From NCBI RefSeq assembly GCF_004006175.1, contig NZ_CP033219.1, positions 2,790,001 to 2,854,000 of the forward strand: DNA of 64,000 nt. Reading direction: 5' to 3'. How positions within the stretch are numbered: position 1 is the first letter of the stretch; the number at the start of each line of letters is the position of its first letter. Below the pieces are notes generated by a model, which saw only the letters and a list, made by a program, of their open reading frames with translations, was not told where the DNA came from and did no database searches. This DNA comes from Parasedimentitalea marina. GTDB taxonomy: Bacteria; Pseudomonadota; Alphaproteobacteria; Rhodobacterales; Rhodobacteraceae. The translations under genes were made by a program, and so were the position numbers. This document shows positions 36,907 through 45,848 of this stretch, one piece after another.

Positions 36907-37350
36907 ATGAAACCATTCCTAGCCCTTGTTCTGGCGGCATTTCTTCCAGTAACAGTAACGGCGCAAGAGGCCACCGAGACGGGGGCCCCGGCGCTGATCC
37001 AACCTGGAAATGAAAGCGATTTAACTGAGTATTTGTGGAAAAATCGCCCAGTGGTGGTCTTTGCGGACAGCCCGGATGATCCCCGGTTCCACGAACAGAT
37101 AGAGCGGTTGTCACAGGGTGCCGAGGCGCTGTTTGATCGCGATGTTGTCGTCTTGGTCGATACAGATCCAGCTGCCAATTCAGTCCTGCGCCAAAAACTG
37201 CGCCCACGCGGATTTGTGCTGGTGCTGGTGGGCAAAGATGGAGGCGTCAAGCTGCGCAAGCCAAGCCCCTGGACCGTGCGCGAGCTGAGCCGCACCATCG
37301 ACAAGTTTCCGTCGCGTTTGCGCGAGGTTGAGGAGCGGCGCGGCAGCTGA
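36907..37350 (+). CDS. DUF4174 secreted protein
   Basis: 147 residues. A signal peptide (MKPFLALVLAAFLPVTVTAQE) is followed by a thioredoxin-like fold of the DUF4174 type: RPVVVFADSPDDPRFHEQIERL, VVVLVDTDP and VLVLVGKDGGVKLRKPSPWTVRELSRTIDKFPSR. The thioredoxin CxxC is absent, so redox activity is not expected. GGAGA precedes the ATG at 36907. It is the only plus-strand gene inside the pcc-scpA block; convergent with the lipoprotein gene. Confidence 0.88.
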   Translation: MKPFLALVLAAFLPVTVTAQEATETGAPALIQPGNESDLTEYLWKNRPVVVFADSPDDPRFHEQIERLSQGAEALFDRDVVVLVDTDPAANSVLRQKLRPRGFVLVLVGKDGGVKLRKPSPWTVRELSRTIDKFPSRLREVEERRGS

Positions 37351-37354
37351 ACCA

Positions 37355-37876
37355 TCACACTGTTCCCCGCGCATAATACAAGGTTGCATTGCTGCGATCC
37401 AGTACCGCCATGACGTTGCCGTCCGGGTCAAACATCAGCACCGAGTCGGGGTCCAGCAAGGCCCGCAAATACGCATCCTTGACCGGATCGGACATACAGT
37501 TCTTGCCCGCAATTCCCGACGACAGCACGCCAAGCCCCTGCGGCAGGTCCTTGGACATGATCTGTTCAGAGACCGCATTGGGCGACAGACCTTTGACATC
37601 AAAGGCCACCGCTGTGCCATCTTTCAGCAGTGTCATGCCAGTGGCCACCGACCGCGCCTTGGCGATCAGCGAGGTGATCCGGGTGCCCTCAACCGCGAAG
37701 ACACCGGCGGTGCAGTCCATCGTAGACTTGAAATAACTGGTGTCGCCCAGGGTGACCCAATCGCCAACCCGCGCGCGCACATCGTCCTCGTCGTCCATAG
37801 CGCACCCCGCCAGCCCGGTCAGGGCCAGAGCGACAAAAGCAGGCAAAAGGATGCCGCGCCTAAACAGTTTGGTCAT
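37355..37876 (-). CDS. Putative lipoprotein, function unknown
   Basis: 173 residues. A signal peptide with lipobox LTGLAGC places the mature N-terminus at about Cys18-19 after the ATG. Two further cysteines (MDCTAG and KNCMSD) may pair in the periplasm. No domain recognised. The start at 37876 overlaps the upstream membrane-protein gene by 17 bases, so the two are coupled. It sits between pccA and the mutase on the same strand, with the plus-strand DUF4174 gene in between. Confidence 0.78.
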   Translation of the reverse strand: MTKLFRRGILLPAFVALALTGLAGCAMDDEDDVRARVGDWVTLGDTSYFKSTMDCTAGVFAVEGTRITSLIAKARSVATGMTLLKDGTAVAFDVKGLSPNAVSEQIMSKDLPQGLGVLSSGIAGKNCMSDPVKDAYLRALLDPDSVLMFDPDGNVMAVLDRSNATLYYARGTV

Positions 37877-38282
37877 TGTTGCCCTCCTTTTGGGCAATTG
37901 GTGCCAGATACAGAAGTGTTAGACCGCTTCCCAATATTGTCGTTATCCAAGATAAAACCAGGAATCCTTCGCCAATATTTGATGATATGTGCAACCAAGA
38001 CAGAAGCGGATCGCTTGCGACTACAATCGCAAGATAGATCGCTATGCTCAGTTTCCAATTCAGATTGCGGCCCAGCACAATTCTACAAGCAAAATAAAAT
38101 GTAAGGATTGCCGCTGAAAGCCCCCCATAAACCGCCAGGAATACAAAATAGTTACCCGTAATAAAGACACGAGATAACGGCAACGGCACAAGCCAGCTTA
38201 ATAGGATCACTCCAGCGATCCCTGCCACCAAGGCAGCAAGGACACAAGCTGTCGTTAACAAAACTCGGCGTGCCGTACCCAT
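37860..38282 (-). CDS. Small four-helix membrane protein, unknown
   Basis: 140 residues with four predicted membrane segments (VLLTTACVLAALVAGIAGVILL, FVFLAVYGGLSAAILTFYFAC, WKLSIAIYLAIVVASDPLL, and LVLSWITTILGSGLTLLYLAP). No family recognised. It begins only 5 bases after the pccA stop and overlaps the lipoprotein gene, so it is part of the pccA transcript. Its composition is more AT-rich than pccA. Confidence 0.7.
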   Translation of the reverse strand: MGTARRVLLTTACVLAALVAGIAGVILLSWLVPLPLSRVFITGNYFVFLAVYGGLSAAILTFYFACRIVLGRNLNWKLSIAIYLAIVVASDPLLSWLHISSNIGEGFLVLSWITTILGSGLTLLYLAPIAQKEGNNDQTV

Positions 38283-38287
38283 TGAGT

Positions 38288-40288
38288 TTATTCAAACTCC
38301 ATGATCACTTCGTCCACTGCCAGACTGTCGCCCGCAGCGGCGTTGATCTTGGATACGATGCCCTTTTTCTCAGCCTTCAGGATGTTTTCCATCTTCATAG
38401 CCTCAACAGTGCACAGCGCTTGGCCTTCTTGCACTTCGTCGCCAACCTGGACCGCCACGTTGACGATCAGACCCGGCATTGGGCAGAGCAGCAGTCTTGA
38501 GGTATCCGGCGCCACTTTTTCCGGCATCAGTCTGGCCAGTTCAGCCTGACGCGGCGTGCGCACGTGCACTTTCAGATCTGCCCCGCGTGAACGAATGCGG
38601 AAGCCGCCCGAGATTTTGCCAACTTTCAGCACCAGCATCTCGCCATCGACGTGTAATGTGGCCAGTTGATTGCCCGGGGTCCAGTCACTGGTGACCCGTT
38701 TCTGGGTGCCATCGCCAAACGAAATGGTCGAGCCGTCGTGGTCGGCGGCGATCTCCATGTCATAGTCCTGCCCTTGTAGCGAGACCACCCAATCCACACC
38801 CACACGGCGTTCGTGGTTGTCCATGCGGCCCGACACCCGGGTGCGGCGGATCTCGGCAACGCGGTGCATGGCGGCACAGGCGGCAGCAATCCGACGCAGG
38901 GCGTCCTCGGGCAGCTCCACACCTTCGAACCCATCGGGGTATTGTTCTTCGATGAAGGCAGTGGTCATCTCACCCGCCATAAAGATCGGATGATCCATCA
39001 CGGCTGACAGGAATGGCAGGTTGTGACCGATGCCTTCGACTTCGAACCCGTCCAGCGCGTTGCGCATCGCCTCGATTGCCGCGTCGCGGGTCGGCGCCCA
39101 GGTGCAAAGCTTGGCGATCATCGGGTCATAATACATCGAGATCTCGCCGCCCTCAAAGACGCCGGTATCGTTGCGCACAATATGGGTCTCCTCGACCACC
39201 TCGGCAGGCGGGCGATAGCGCGACAGACGACCGATTGAGGGCAGGAAACCGCGATAGGGGTCTTCGGCGTATAGCCGGTTTTCAATGGCCCAACCGTTCA
39301 GTTTTACGTCTTCTTGGGCGATGCTGAGGGGTTCGCCATTGGCAACGCGGATCATTTGTTCCACCAGATCAACATCGGTGATCAGCTCGGTCACCGGGTG
39401 TTCCACCTGCAGGCGGGTGTTCATTTCAAGGAAGTAGAAATTCCGGTCGCCATCGACGATGAATTCCACCGTACCGGCCGAGGCATAGTCTACCGCCTGT
39501 GCCAGTGCGACGGCCTGTTCGCCCATCGCCTTGCGGGTGGCCTCGTCCAGAAACGGGCTTGGCGCCTCTTCGACCACTTTTTGCTGACGGCGCTGGATCG
39601 AACACTCGCGTTCGCCCAGATAGATGCCGTTGCCGTGGCTGTCACAGAGCACCTGAATTTCGATGTGGCGTGGCTGGGTGATGAATTTCTCGATAAAGAT
39701 CCGGTCATCGCCAAAGGAGTTAGCCGCTTCGTTTTTGGAGGACTGAAACCCTTCACGGGCCTCTTCGTCATTCCAGGCAATCCGCATGCCCTTGCCCCCA
39801 CCACCGGCGCTGGCCTTCAGCATCACCGGATAGCCGATCTCGTTCGAGATTTTTACCGCCTCGTCTGCATCAGCGATCAGGCCCATGTGACCCGGAACCG
39901 TCGATACACCAGCCTCCTGGGCGATCTTCTTCGAGGTAATCTTATCCCCCATCTTCTCAATCGCACCAACCGGAGGGCCCACAAAGGCGACACCCTCAGC
40001 CGCCAAGGCCTCGGCGAATTTGGCGTTTTCCGACAGAAAGCCATAGCCCGGGTGCACCGCCTGCGCGCCGGTTTCACGGATCGCCTGCATCACCTTGTCG
40101 ATGACGATATAAGACTGGTTGGCCGGGGGCGGGCCGATATGCACCGCCTCATCCGCCATTTTCACATGCAATGCGTTGCGATCAGCATCCGAATAGATGG
40201 CGACTGTCTGAATTCCCATTTTGCGCGCGGATTTGATAACGCGGCAGGCGATCTCGCCCCGGTTGGCGATCAGGATCTTGTTAAACAT
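38288..40288 (-). CDS. pccA: Propionyl-CoA carboxylase alpha subunit
   Basis: 666 residues; carries the biotin carboxylase and biotin carrier functions that, with PccB, make methylmalonyl-CoA from propionyl-CoA. Visible are the N-terminal KILIANRGEIACRVIKSA, the ATP-grasp loop KASAGGGGKGMRIAW, ERECSIQRRQQKVVEEAPSP, FLEMNTRLQVEHPVTE and the biotin lysine in VEAMKMENIL near the C-terminus. The middle linker (BT domain) fits PccA and separates it from acetyl-CoA carboxylase. A hairpin lies in its leader region upstream. Confidence 0.96.
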   Translation of the reverse strand: MFNKILIANRGEIACRVIKSARKMGIQTVAIYSDADRNALHVKMADEAVHIGPPPANQSYIVIDKVMQAIRETGAQAVHPGYGFLSENAKFAEALAAEGVAFVGPPVGAIEKMGDKITSKKIAQEAGVSTVPGHMGLIADADEAVKISNEIGYPVMLKASAGGGGKGMRIAWNDEEAREGFQSSKNEAANSFGDDRIFIEKFITQPRHIEIQVLCDSHGNGIYLGERECSIQRRQQKVVEEAPSPFLDEATRKAMGEQAVALAQAVDYASAGTVEFIVDGDRNFYFLEMNTRLQVEHPVTELITDVDLVEQMIRVANGEPLSIAQEDVKLNGWAIENRLYAEDPYRGFLPSIGRLSRYRPPAEVVEETHIVRNDTGVFEGGEISMYYDPMIAKLCTWAPTRDAAIEAMRNALDGFEVEGIGHNLPFLSAVMDHPIFMAGEMTTAFIEEQYPDGFEGVELPEDALRRIAAACAAMHRVAEIRRTRVSGRMDNHERRVGVDWVVSLQGQDYDMEIAADHDGSTISFGDGTQKRVTSDWTPGNQLATLHVDGEMLVLKVGKISGGFRIRSRGADLKVHVRTPRQAELARLMPEKVAPDTSRLLLCPMPGLIVNVAVQVGDEVQEGQALCTVEAMKMENILKAEKKGIVSKINAAAGDSLAVDEVIMEFE

Positions 40289-40322
40289 GGGCAGTCCTTT
40301 GTCTTCGGGATGTCGTAACGCA

Positions 40323-40360
40323 ATTCACCGCATCGCGGCGAAAGGCCGGATGCGGTGAAT
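40323..40360. terminator. Perfect 12-bp inverted repeat upstream of pccA
   Basis: ATTCACCGCATC / GATGCGGTGAAT pair fully around a 14-base loop, 35 bases upstream of the pccA start and 63 bases after the small lipoprotein stop. No T-run follows on the minus strand, so it could be a processing site, partial terminator or protein-binding site. Confidence 0.5.
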
Positions 40361-40422
40361 GTGAGGTGTTAGTAGTGGCGCTAAACGGCTGGCCGATCAG
40401 CCAGGCATAACCAGAACGCTGG

Positions 40423-40626
40423 CTAGCAGTTGCGCGGTTTTTCGTTGCAGTAAATAAGGTTTGAGGCCACGCCAACCGCGGCACCGGTAAGTGGGTTGCC
40501 GTTAAGCAGAACTGAGCCGATAGCCCCCGCTCCGGCGCCAAATGCAACCTGTTCCCCGGTTGTACTGCCGCAGGCCGCCAAGCCTGTACAAAGCCCCAAG
40601 ACCAGTGTGATTTTGCCTGCCTGCAT
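40423..40626 (-). CDS. Small Gly/Ala-rich lipoprotein
   Basis: 67 residues. A signal sequence ends in the lipobox TGLAAC (Cys19), followed by a Gly/Ala-rich hydrophobic stretch (VAFGAGAGAIGSVLLNGNPLTGAAVGVASN) that resembles glycine-zipper segments, and a basic tail with two Cys. GGAATT-type spacing before the ATG is weak. It lies in the pccB-pccA interval with other small envelope proteins. Function unknown. Confidence 0.75.
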   Translation of the reverse strand: MQAGKITLVLGLCTGLAACGSTTGEQVAFGAGAGAIGSVLLNGNPLTGAAVGVASNLIYCNEKPRNC

Positions 40627-40882
40627 AGTTGAATTCCCTTCTGCTGAGGTTTTGCTTTGACTAGGGTCAAAGCGCCTCGCGCCGGGGCTTTCAAGGCAGA
40701 CAGGGTTTCAACTACTCTTTGCGCAATTAGATGCCGAAACAGAGGCTCACGCTGGCGAAGTTTTGCCGTACATAACCGAGAGACATAACAAGACAGGCCA
40801 AAAGGGCCAAATACAGCCGGTTTTGCCACATGCGTGGTAGCCTGGCGCAACTTTTGGTCCTGTGTTTGCAACATCTCGCTGA

Positions 40883-41230
40883 TTACTCCCCAAACACGTC
40901 CGGAAACGACAACTGAGCAACGCGCAGGTCAAGCACCAGCAATGCCTCATAACTTTCCAGATCAAAGGGGTCTTCAGCAGCAAGGATTTCGCGCTCGAAC
41001 AGCCAGCTTATGCGGCCGGCGTCAAGATTGCCGCGTTCAAAGGGCTGGTCGCCGAACTGTATCCACAGGGCCTTGATAAACCCGGCATCGGCACGCCGGT
41101 CTGCCGGGCGGCGATCGTGATAGCGTTCGCGACGCGAGATCGCGGTGACCCCTTTGGGGTTCGGACGACGAATGGTGAATTGAAAATCTGTACCTGGCAA
41201 ACGGCCAGGGAATCCGCGGTGTTTTAGCAT
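40883..41230 (-). CDS. Conserved hypothetical protein
   Basis: 115 residues, soluble, rich in Arg and Asp, with RRPNPKGVTAISRRERYHDRRPADRRADAGFIKALWIQFGDQPFERGNLDAGRISWLFEREILAAEDPFDLESYEALL forming one compact region; I recognise no domain. It lies in the interval between pccB and pccA. The 256 bases between it and the next gene downstream show no further gene. Confidence 0.7.
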   Translation of the reverse strand: MLKHRGFPGRLPGTDFQFTIRRPNPKGVTAISRRERYHDRRPADRRADAGFIKALWIQFGDQPFERGNLDAGRISWLFEREILAAEDPFDLESYEALLVLDLRVAQLSFPDVFGE

Positions 41231-41299
41231 GGGAGCGCCTCCAGCCCGGCGCCGCGCGGAGATTTAGGGACCGGCCGCAGGGCCGGGCCCCAATTTTTG

Positions 41300-41440
41300 T
41301 TATTTGTATTTGCCGGTGTAGACTGGCTCTTCCGAAATTGGAGCCGGGTCAACGATGACAAATTCTTCTTCTTGCTGTGCACAAGCAGCGACGGCGGCCA
41401 GCAGGCCAACCATTGCGAATAGTTTGATGCTCTTGGACAT
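41300..41440 (-). CDS. 46-residue lipoprotein
   Basis: Short gene that a 60-residue cut-off would miss. It reads MSKSIKLFAMVGLLAAVAAC, then an acidic tail beginning AQQEEEFVIVDPAP and ending YTGKYK. The signal peptide and lipobox (AVAAC, Cys20) are typical, and AGGAGA lies 6 bases before the ATG. Lipidation and a 27-residue acidic tail are expected in the periplasm. Codon use matches neighbours. It sits in the pccB-pccA interval; function unknown. Confidence 0.75.
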   Translation of the reverse strand: MSKSIKLFAMVGLLAAVAACAQQEEEFVIVDPAPISEEPVYTGKYK

Positions 41441-41654
41441 TTCTGTCTCCTGTGTAAACAATTGAAACCAGCAAAGTGTCGGTTTGTTGCCGGTCTCGAC
41501 CTCATATTGCAGACCGCGTAATTACAGCCCGTGCCCACAATAGCCGGAATTCCAGCCATATTACATCCTAAAGGCGGCAGCTTCGGGGCCTGTGACCGCA
41601 AAGCCGCAACATTCCGCCGAGATTTGCCCAGTATCGCAAGATATTGACGCTGCA

Positions 41655-42146
41655 TCAGAACTCCTCCCAGATACAGCGCGCGTCTACGGGGCGGTAAGTC
41701 TCAAAAAACTGGGTGGCGGCGGGATCTTGGGCCCCAAAAACAACCGGGCGGTCCATCAGTGAGATCACCACCCGTGCGGGGGCGATCTGGTGACTGGTCA
41801 AATAGGGCATCGCCATTGCATCACACAGATGATCCATATCCGGTCCGGCCAAGTCATAACTGATACTGCCCGTCTCGCGGGTAATCGCCGGAGCTACAAA
41901 CCGGAAGCGCACCCATAACTCGCCCGGGCCCTCGTCCAGCAGAACCTCGGTCAGGGTGACATTCTGCCCGGATGGTACCGGATAGGAGCTCTCTGCCGCC
42001 AAGGGTGTGGCCAAGGGCGTGGCCAACAGCATGACCCCTAGCAGACATCCACAGCTCCGACCCCCAATGAATTGGGCTCCTCCGGCCGGAGCTGCTGGCG
42101 CAACGCCATCGGCGTGCGCTGTTCTATGTCGGCTGAAGCGGATCAT
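41655..42146 (-). CDS. DUF6497-family secreted protein
   Basis: 163 residues. After a basic N-terminal stretch a hydrophobic segment (CGCLLGVMLLATPLATPLAAESS) looks like a signal peptide, so the mature protein begins near residue 50; a shorter start nearer that segment is possible, for example the ATG encoding MLLATPLA or an internal GTG. The remainder (VPSGQNVTLTEVLLDEGPGELWVRFRFVAPAI, then LCDAMAMPYL) fits DUF6497. Periplasmic protein of unknown role, in the pccB-pccA interval. Confidence 0.75.
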   Translation of the reverse strand: MIRFSRHRTAHADGVAPAAPAGGAQFIGGRSCGCLLGVMLLATPLATPLAAESSYPVPSGQNVTLTEVLLDEGPGELWVRFRFVAPAITRETGSISYDLAGPDMDHLCDAMAMPYLTSHQIAPARVVISLMDRPVVFGAQDPAATQFFETYRPVDARCIWEEF

Positions 42147-42351
42147 GGTGTAGGTTTGCAGCTCATGTCAAATGGTGATGTGGGGTTTTGTGAAGTTTAT
42201 GTGACGATAGGGAAGTCTGGATCTAGATTACCCCCGCCTTGCCTGTCATCTGCTCAGTTTGAAAGGTCATCCAGGCGCCCCCTCGTCAAGGGACGAGCGG
42301 GCGCGGCCCGCCGCTAACGCGACGGGCTGACATGCAATGTGATATGAACAC

Positions 42352-42777
42352 TTAGCTGTCAAAGAACTGAAAACCTCTGCATTTGTTAGACGAATAACCG
42401 GCTTGCATCTCACCACCGGAATTGCTCCAATCCATGAGCAGAATGATCTGGTGGTACTTCTTATCTGCAAATTGTTCGCTGACCTTGGCTTGTGTGGCTT
42501 TGCACATGGCCAGCATCTGCTTTTTCACGGTGCCGCGATTGGCTGGGACCGGACCGGTCATTACCGCCCCAACAAGCGGCGTTGCTTTGTTGGACACACG
42601 GGTGCTGGCGTTGTCGTCCCGTGTTCTCGTTGTGGTGATTGAACCCTCAACGATCTCGACGACACAGCCTTTGGTCCCGCCCCCAAAATCAAGCGCTTGC
42701 TTGCCTCTACAGCTTTGCGCCTGGGCCGCCACAGGCAGCACAAGCATCAGGCAAGAAACAAAAGTCAGTATACGCAT
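42352..42777 (-). CDS. Secreted cysteine-containing protein, unknown
   Basis: 141 residues. Signal peptide MRILTFVSCLMLVLPVAAQAQS, mature part with cysteines in SCRGKQ, KGCVVEIVEG, LAMCKATQ and NKCRGFQ, which could give two disulfides in the periplasm. No domain recognised. The ATG at 42777 gives the signal peptide; the open extension upstream does not. It is the first gene after pccB on the same strand, 49 bases downstream. The 205 bases following it hold no clear gene. Confidence 0.75.
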   Translation of the reverse strand: MRILTFVSCLMLVLPVAAQAQSCRGKQALDFGGGTKGCVVEIVEGSITTTRTRDDNASTRVSNKATPLVGAVMTGPVPANRGTVKKQMLAMCKATQAKVSEQFADKKYHQIILLMDWSNSGGEMQAGYSSNKCRGFQFFDS

Positions 42778-42826
42778 ATTCAATTTATCCTTGTGGTCGA
42801 TTCTTAACGAATCCACCTATACGGCA

Positions 42827-44359
42827 TTACAACGGAATATTATCGTGCTTTTTCCACGGGTTCTTGAGCGACTTGCCACGCAGGGAGGCAAAGGCGCGCG
42901 ACACCCGGCGGCGGGTAGATTTGGGCTGGATCACTTCGTCGATGAAACCTCGCTCGGCCGCAACAAAGGGGTTGGCAAAGCGGTCTTCGTAGTCGGCCAC
43001 ATGTTCGGCGATCTTGTCGGCGTCACCCAGATCGGCACGGTGGATAATCTCGGTGGCACCCTTGGCACCCATCACCGCGATCTCGGCAGTGGGCCAGGCA
43101 TAGTTGAAATCACCGCGCAGGTGTTTGGAGGCCATCACGTCATAGGCGCCGCCATAGGCCTTGCGGGTGATCACAGTGACTTTGGGCACGGTCGCCTCGC
43201 CATAAGCAAACAGCAGCTTGGCACCGTGCTTGATGACGCCGCCATACTCCTGTGATGTTCCGGGCAGGAAGCCGGGCACGTCAACCAGAGTCAGGATCGG
43301 GATTTCGAAACAATCGCAGAACCGCACAAAGCGGGCCGCCTTGCGCGAGCTGTCGATATCCAGACACCCCGCCAGCACCATCGGCTGGTTGGCAACCACA
43401 CCCACGGTCTGCCCCTCGAGACGGATAAAGCCGGTCAGGATATTCTTGGCGAAATCCTCCTGGATCTCATAGAAATCACCTTCGTCGGCCAGCTTGTGGA
43501 TCAGCTCTTTCATATCATAAGGCGCGTTGGGATTGTCCGGGATCAAAGTATCCAGACTGGTCTCAATCCGGCCCGGTTCATCAAAGAATGGACGAACAGG
43601 CGGTTTTTCACGGTTATTTAGCGGCAGAAAGTCGACCAGACGGCGGACTTCGGCCAGGGCTTCGACGTCGTTTTCAAAAGCGCCGTCAGCAACACTGGAT
43701 TTTTTGGTATGGGTAGACGCGCCGCCCAGCTCTTCGGCGGTGACCGTCTCGTTGGTGACGGTTTTCACCACATCAGGGCCGGTGACGAACATATACGAGG
43801 TGTCTTTGACCATGAAGATAAAGTCGGTCATGGCCGGAGAATAGACTGCGCCACCAGCGCAGGGGCCCATGATCACCGAGATCTGCGGCACCACGCCCGA
43901 GGCCATGATATTGCGCTGGAACACCTCGGCATAGCCAGCCAGCGAGGCAACACCTTCCTGAATGCGCGCGCCACCGGAATCATTCAGGCCGATAATCGGC
44001 GCGCCATTCTGCACCGCCATGTCCTGGATTTTGCAAATCTTCTGGGCGTGAGTTTCCGAAAGTGAGCCGCCAAACACGGTGAAGTCCTGCGAGAAGACAT
44101 AGACCATGCGACCGTTGATGGTGCCCCAACCGGTGATCACCCCATCGCCTGCGGGGCGCTGCGTTTCCATACCAAAATCGGTGCAGCGATGGGCGACGAA
44201 CATGTCAAACTCTTCAAAGCTGTCTTCGTCCAGAAGCAGCTCGATGCGTTCGCGGGCGGTCAACTTGCCACGGCTGTGCTGTGCGTCGATGCGGCGCTGA
44301 CCGCCACCCAGGCGCGCGCCTTCACGGCGGCTTGTCAGCTCGGAAAGAATGTCTTTCAT
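42827..44359 (-). CDS. pccB: Propionyl-CoA carboxylase beta subunit
   Basis: 510 residues; carboxyltransferase that moves CO2 from biotin to propionyl-CoA. Both crotonase-type halves are seen: the N-terminal oxyanion region [20 protein letters not shown] and [14 protein letters not shown], and the C-terminal [24 protein letters not shown] with [27 protein letters not shown]. The start [24 protein letters not shown] is typical of PccB. The 189-base leader contains TTTGCAAA-type sites, so regulation by the nearby PccR is likely. First gene of the minus-strand propionyl-CoA operon. Confidence 0.97.
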   Translation of the reverse strand: MKDILSELTSRREGARLGGGQRRIDAQHSRGKLTARERIELLLDEDSFEEFDMFVAHRCTDFGMETQRPAGDGVITGWGTINGRMVYVFSQDFTVFGGSLSETHAQKICKIQDMAVQNGAPIIGLNDSGGARIQEGVASLAGYAEVFQRNIMASGVVPQISVIMGPCAGGAVYSPAMTDFIFMVKDTSYMFVTGPDVVKTVTNETVTAEELGGASTHTKKSSVADGAFENDVEALAEVRRLVDFLPLNNREKPPVRPFFDEPGRIETSLDTLIPDNPNAPYDMKELIHKLADEGDFYEIQEDFAKNILTGFIRLEGQTVGVVANQPMVLAGCLDIDSSRKAARFVRFCDCFEIPILTLVDVPGFLPGTSQEYGGVIKHGAKLLFAYGEATVPKVTVITRKAYGGAYDVMASKHLRGDFNYAWPTAEIAVMGAKGATEIIHRADLGDADKIAEHVADYEDRFANPFVAAERGFIDEVIQPKSTRRRVSRAFASLRGKSLKNPWKKHDNIPL

Positions 44360-44422
44360 GACCCATGTCCCCTAATGATTTGGCGCGACCTTATCTTGCG
44401 TCACAGTCAGACCCAAGGTAAT

Positions 44423-44439
44423 TTTCGCAAATTTGCAAA
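44423..44439. promoter_or_regulatory. Putative PccR (ScfR) site upstream of pccB
   Basis: On the minus strand it reads TTTGCAAATTTGCGAAA, two joined copies close to the TTTGCAAA half-site reported for Rhodobacter sphaeroides PccR. A third related stretch, CTGCAAATATGC, lies about 24 bases upstream at 44465-44476. Position 64 to 80 bases before the pccB start suits a promoter. Confidence 0.7.
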
Positions 44440-44548
44440 GTCACTACAGCAACCCGCAAGCAAACTGCAAATATGCTAATGAGCCTACTTATGAAATGAC
44501 GCGTCGTTTAAATGGACATCTGACATCGACTGGCCTAATGCGGACCCC

Positions 44549-45760
44549 ATGCAGACTTCTCAACGCCGCTTTCTGAACCGCCAAAGCCCGCCACATATTT
44601 CGACGCTGATCCTGCTATCAGGACTATCAGCGCTGGCGATGAACGTCTTTTTGCCATCCCTGCCCGGCATGGCCGAGCATTATCAGGTGGAATACCGCCT
44701 GATGGCCTTGTCGGTGCCACTGTATCTGGCCGTCAACGCGATTATACAAATTTTGATTGGGCCCATTTCCGACAAAGTCGGGCGCAGACCGGTGATCCTG
44801 GTCGGTATTGTCCTGTTTCTGCTGGCAACAGTGGGCTGCATCCTATCCCCCACAGCCGAGATCTTTTTACTGTTCCGCATGGCGCAGGCAGTCAGCGCGG
44901 TGGCCATGGTATTAAGCCGCGCCGCAGTGCGGGATCTGTATGACCAGGACAAGGCCGCCAGCATGATCGGTTATGTCACCATGGGCATGGCAGTGGTGCC
45001 CATGGTTGGCCCAGCGATAGGCGGCGTATTGGACCAAGCCTTTGGCTGGACTGCCAACTTTTGGCTGCTGCTGGTGCTGGCAACCATCATTCTGACCTTT
45101 AGCTATCTGGACTTTGGCGAGACGGCACATAAAAGCGGCAAGACCCTGGTGGCGCAGTTCCAGGAATACCCCGAATTGCTGCGCTCGCCCCGGTTCTGGG
45201 GCTATTCGCTGGCCTCGGGCCTGTCATCGGGGTCATTTTTTGCCTACCTCGGTGGAGCACCATTTGTGGGGACGGAAATCTACGGGTTAACCACTGCCGA
45301 GTTGGGTCTTTATTTCGCATCCCCGGCGATTGGGTATTTCGCCGGTAATTTTATGTCAGGACGCTATTCCACGCGGTTTGGCATCAATCGGATGGTGTTT
45401 TGGGGCTGTTGGATCAACGGCGTTGGCGTTGCCCTGTCCCTGATACTGGCCTTTGCCGGGCTTGACACAGTCTATAGCTTCTTTGGCTTCATGACCCTTG
45501 TTGGCCTTGGCAATGGCATGGCAATCCCCAACTCTACTGCCGGCGCCCTTTCAGTGCGGCCGCATCTGGCGGGTACCGCTGCCGGGCTAAGTGGCGCCAT
45601 GATGCTGGGTGTCGGCGCCGGATTAAGCGCCCTAGCCGGATGGTTACTGGTGCCGGGATCAACAGCCGTTCCGCTACTGCTGATCATGCAGGCAACGGCC
45701 GCCTTTGGCCTGCTTTCGATCCTGCTGGTCATCAAGCGCGAACGGCAGATCGCCCCGTAA
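44549..45760 (+). CDS. Bcr/CflA-family drug efflux MFS transporter
   Basis: 403 residues with 12 predicted membrane helices. N-terminal LILLSGLSALAMNVFLPSLPGMAEHY fits the 12-TMS drug:H+ antiporter-1 group, followed by the loop motif GPISDKVGRRPVI (motif A) and FRMAQAVSAVAMVLSRAAVRDLYD. Substrates in relatives include bicyclomycin, chloramphenicol and sulfonamides; none can be assigned here. It lies between pccB (divergent) and pccR, so it may share a promoter region with pccB. Confidence 0.9.
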   Translation: MQTSQRRFLNRQSPPHISTLILLSGLSALAMNVFLPSLPGMAEHYQVEYRLMALSVPLYLAVNAIIQILIGPISDKVGRRPVILVGIVLFLLATVGCILSPTAEIFLLFRMAQAVSAVAMVLSRAAVRDLYDQDKAASMIGYVTMGMAVVPMVGPAIGGVLDQAFGWTANFWLLLVLATIILTFSYLDFGETAHKSGKTLVAQFQEYPELLRSPRFWGYSLASGLSSGSFFAYLGGAPFVGTEIYGLTTAELGLYFASPAIGYFAGNFMSGRYSTRFGINRMVFWGCWINGVGVALSLILAFAGLDTVYSFFGFMTLVGLGNGMAIPNSTAGALSVRPHLAGTAAGLSGAMMLGVGAGLSALAGWLLVPGSTAVPLLLIMQATAAFGLLSILLVIKRERQIAP

Positions 45761-45781
45761 CGCGGGAACAAGCGACACAAC

Positions 45782-45798
45782 GCCCCTTGCAGTGGGGC
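45782..45798 (+). terminator. Hairpin after the MFS gene
   Basis: GCCCC / GGGGC (5 bp, loop TTGCAGT), 22 bases after the stop. Weak without a T-run; the first PccR-type half-site begins 2 bases later. Confidence 0.4.
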
Positions 45799-45799
45799 C

Positions 45800-45837
45800 T
45801 TTGCAATTCTACAATTTGACGAATTCGGATTTGCAAA
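45800..45837. promoter_or_regulatory. Putative PccR (ScfR) sites upstream of pccR
   Basis: TTTGCAA at 45800-45806 and TTTGCAAA at 45830-45837 flank an AT-rich 23-base stretch with GAATTC, ending 11 bases before the pccR ATG. They match the half-site in front of pccB, so autoregulation is likely. Confidence 0.65.
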
Positions 45838-45848
45838 GGCGCGACACC

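Noticed and set aside
39314-40318. 334-residue open frame antisense to pccA
   Set aside because: Same reason; the ATP-grasp motifs of PccA occupy the other strand.
41224-41655. 134-143 residue minus-strand frame covering the 46-residue lipoprotein
   Set aside because: It reads the lipoprotein region in another frame, has irregular composition, and the lipoprotein itself has a clear signal peptide and AGGAGA.
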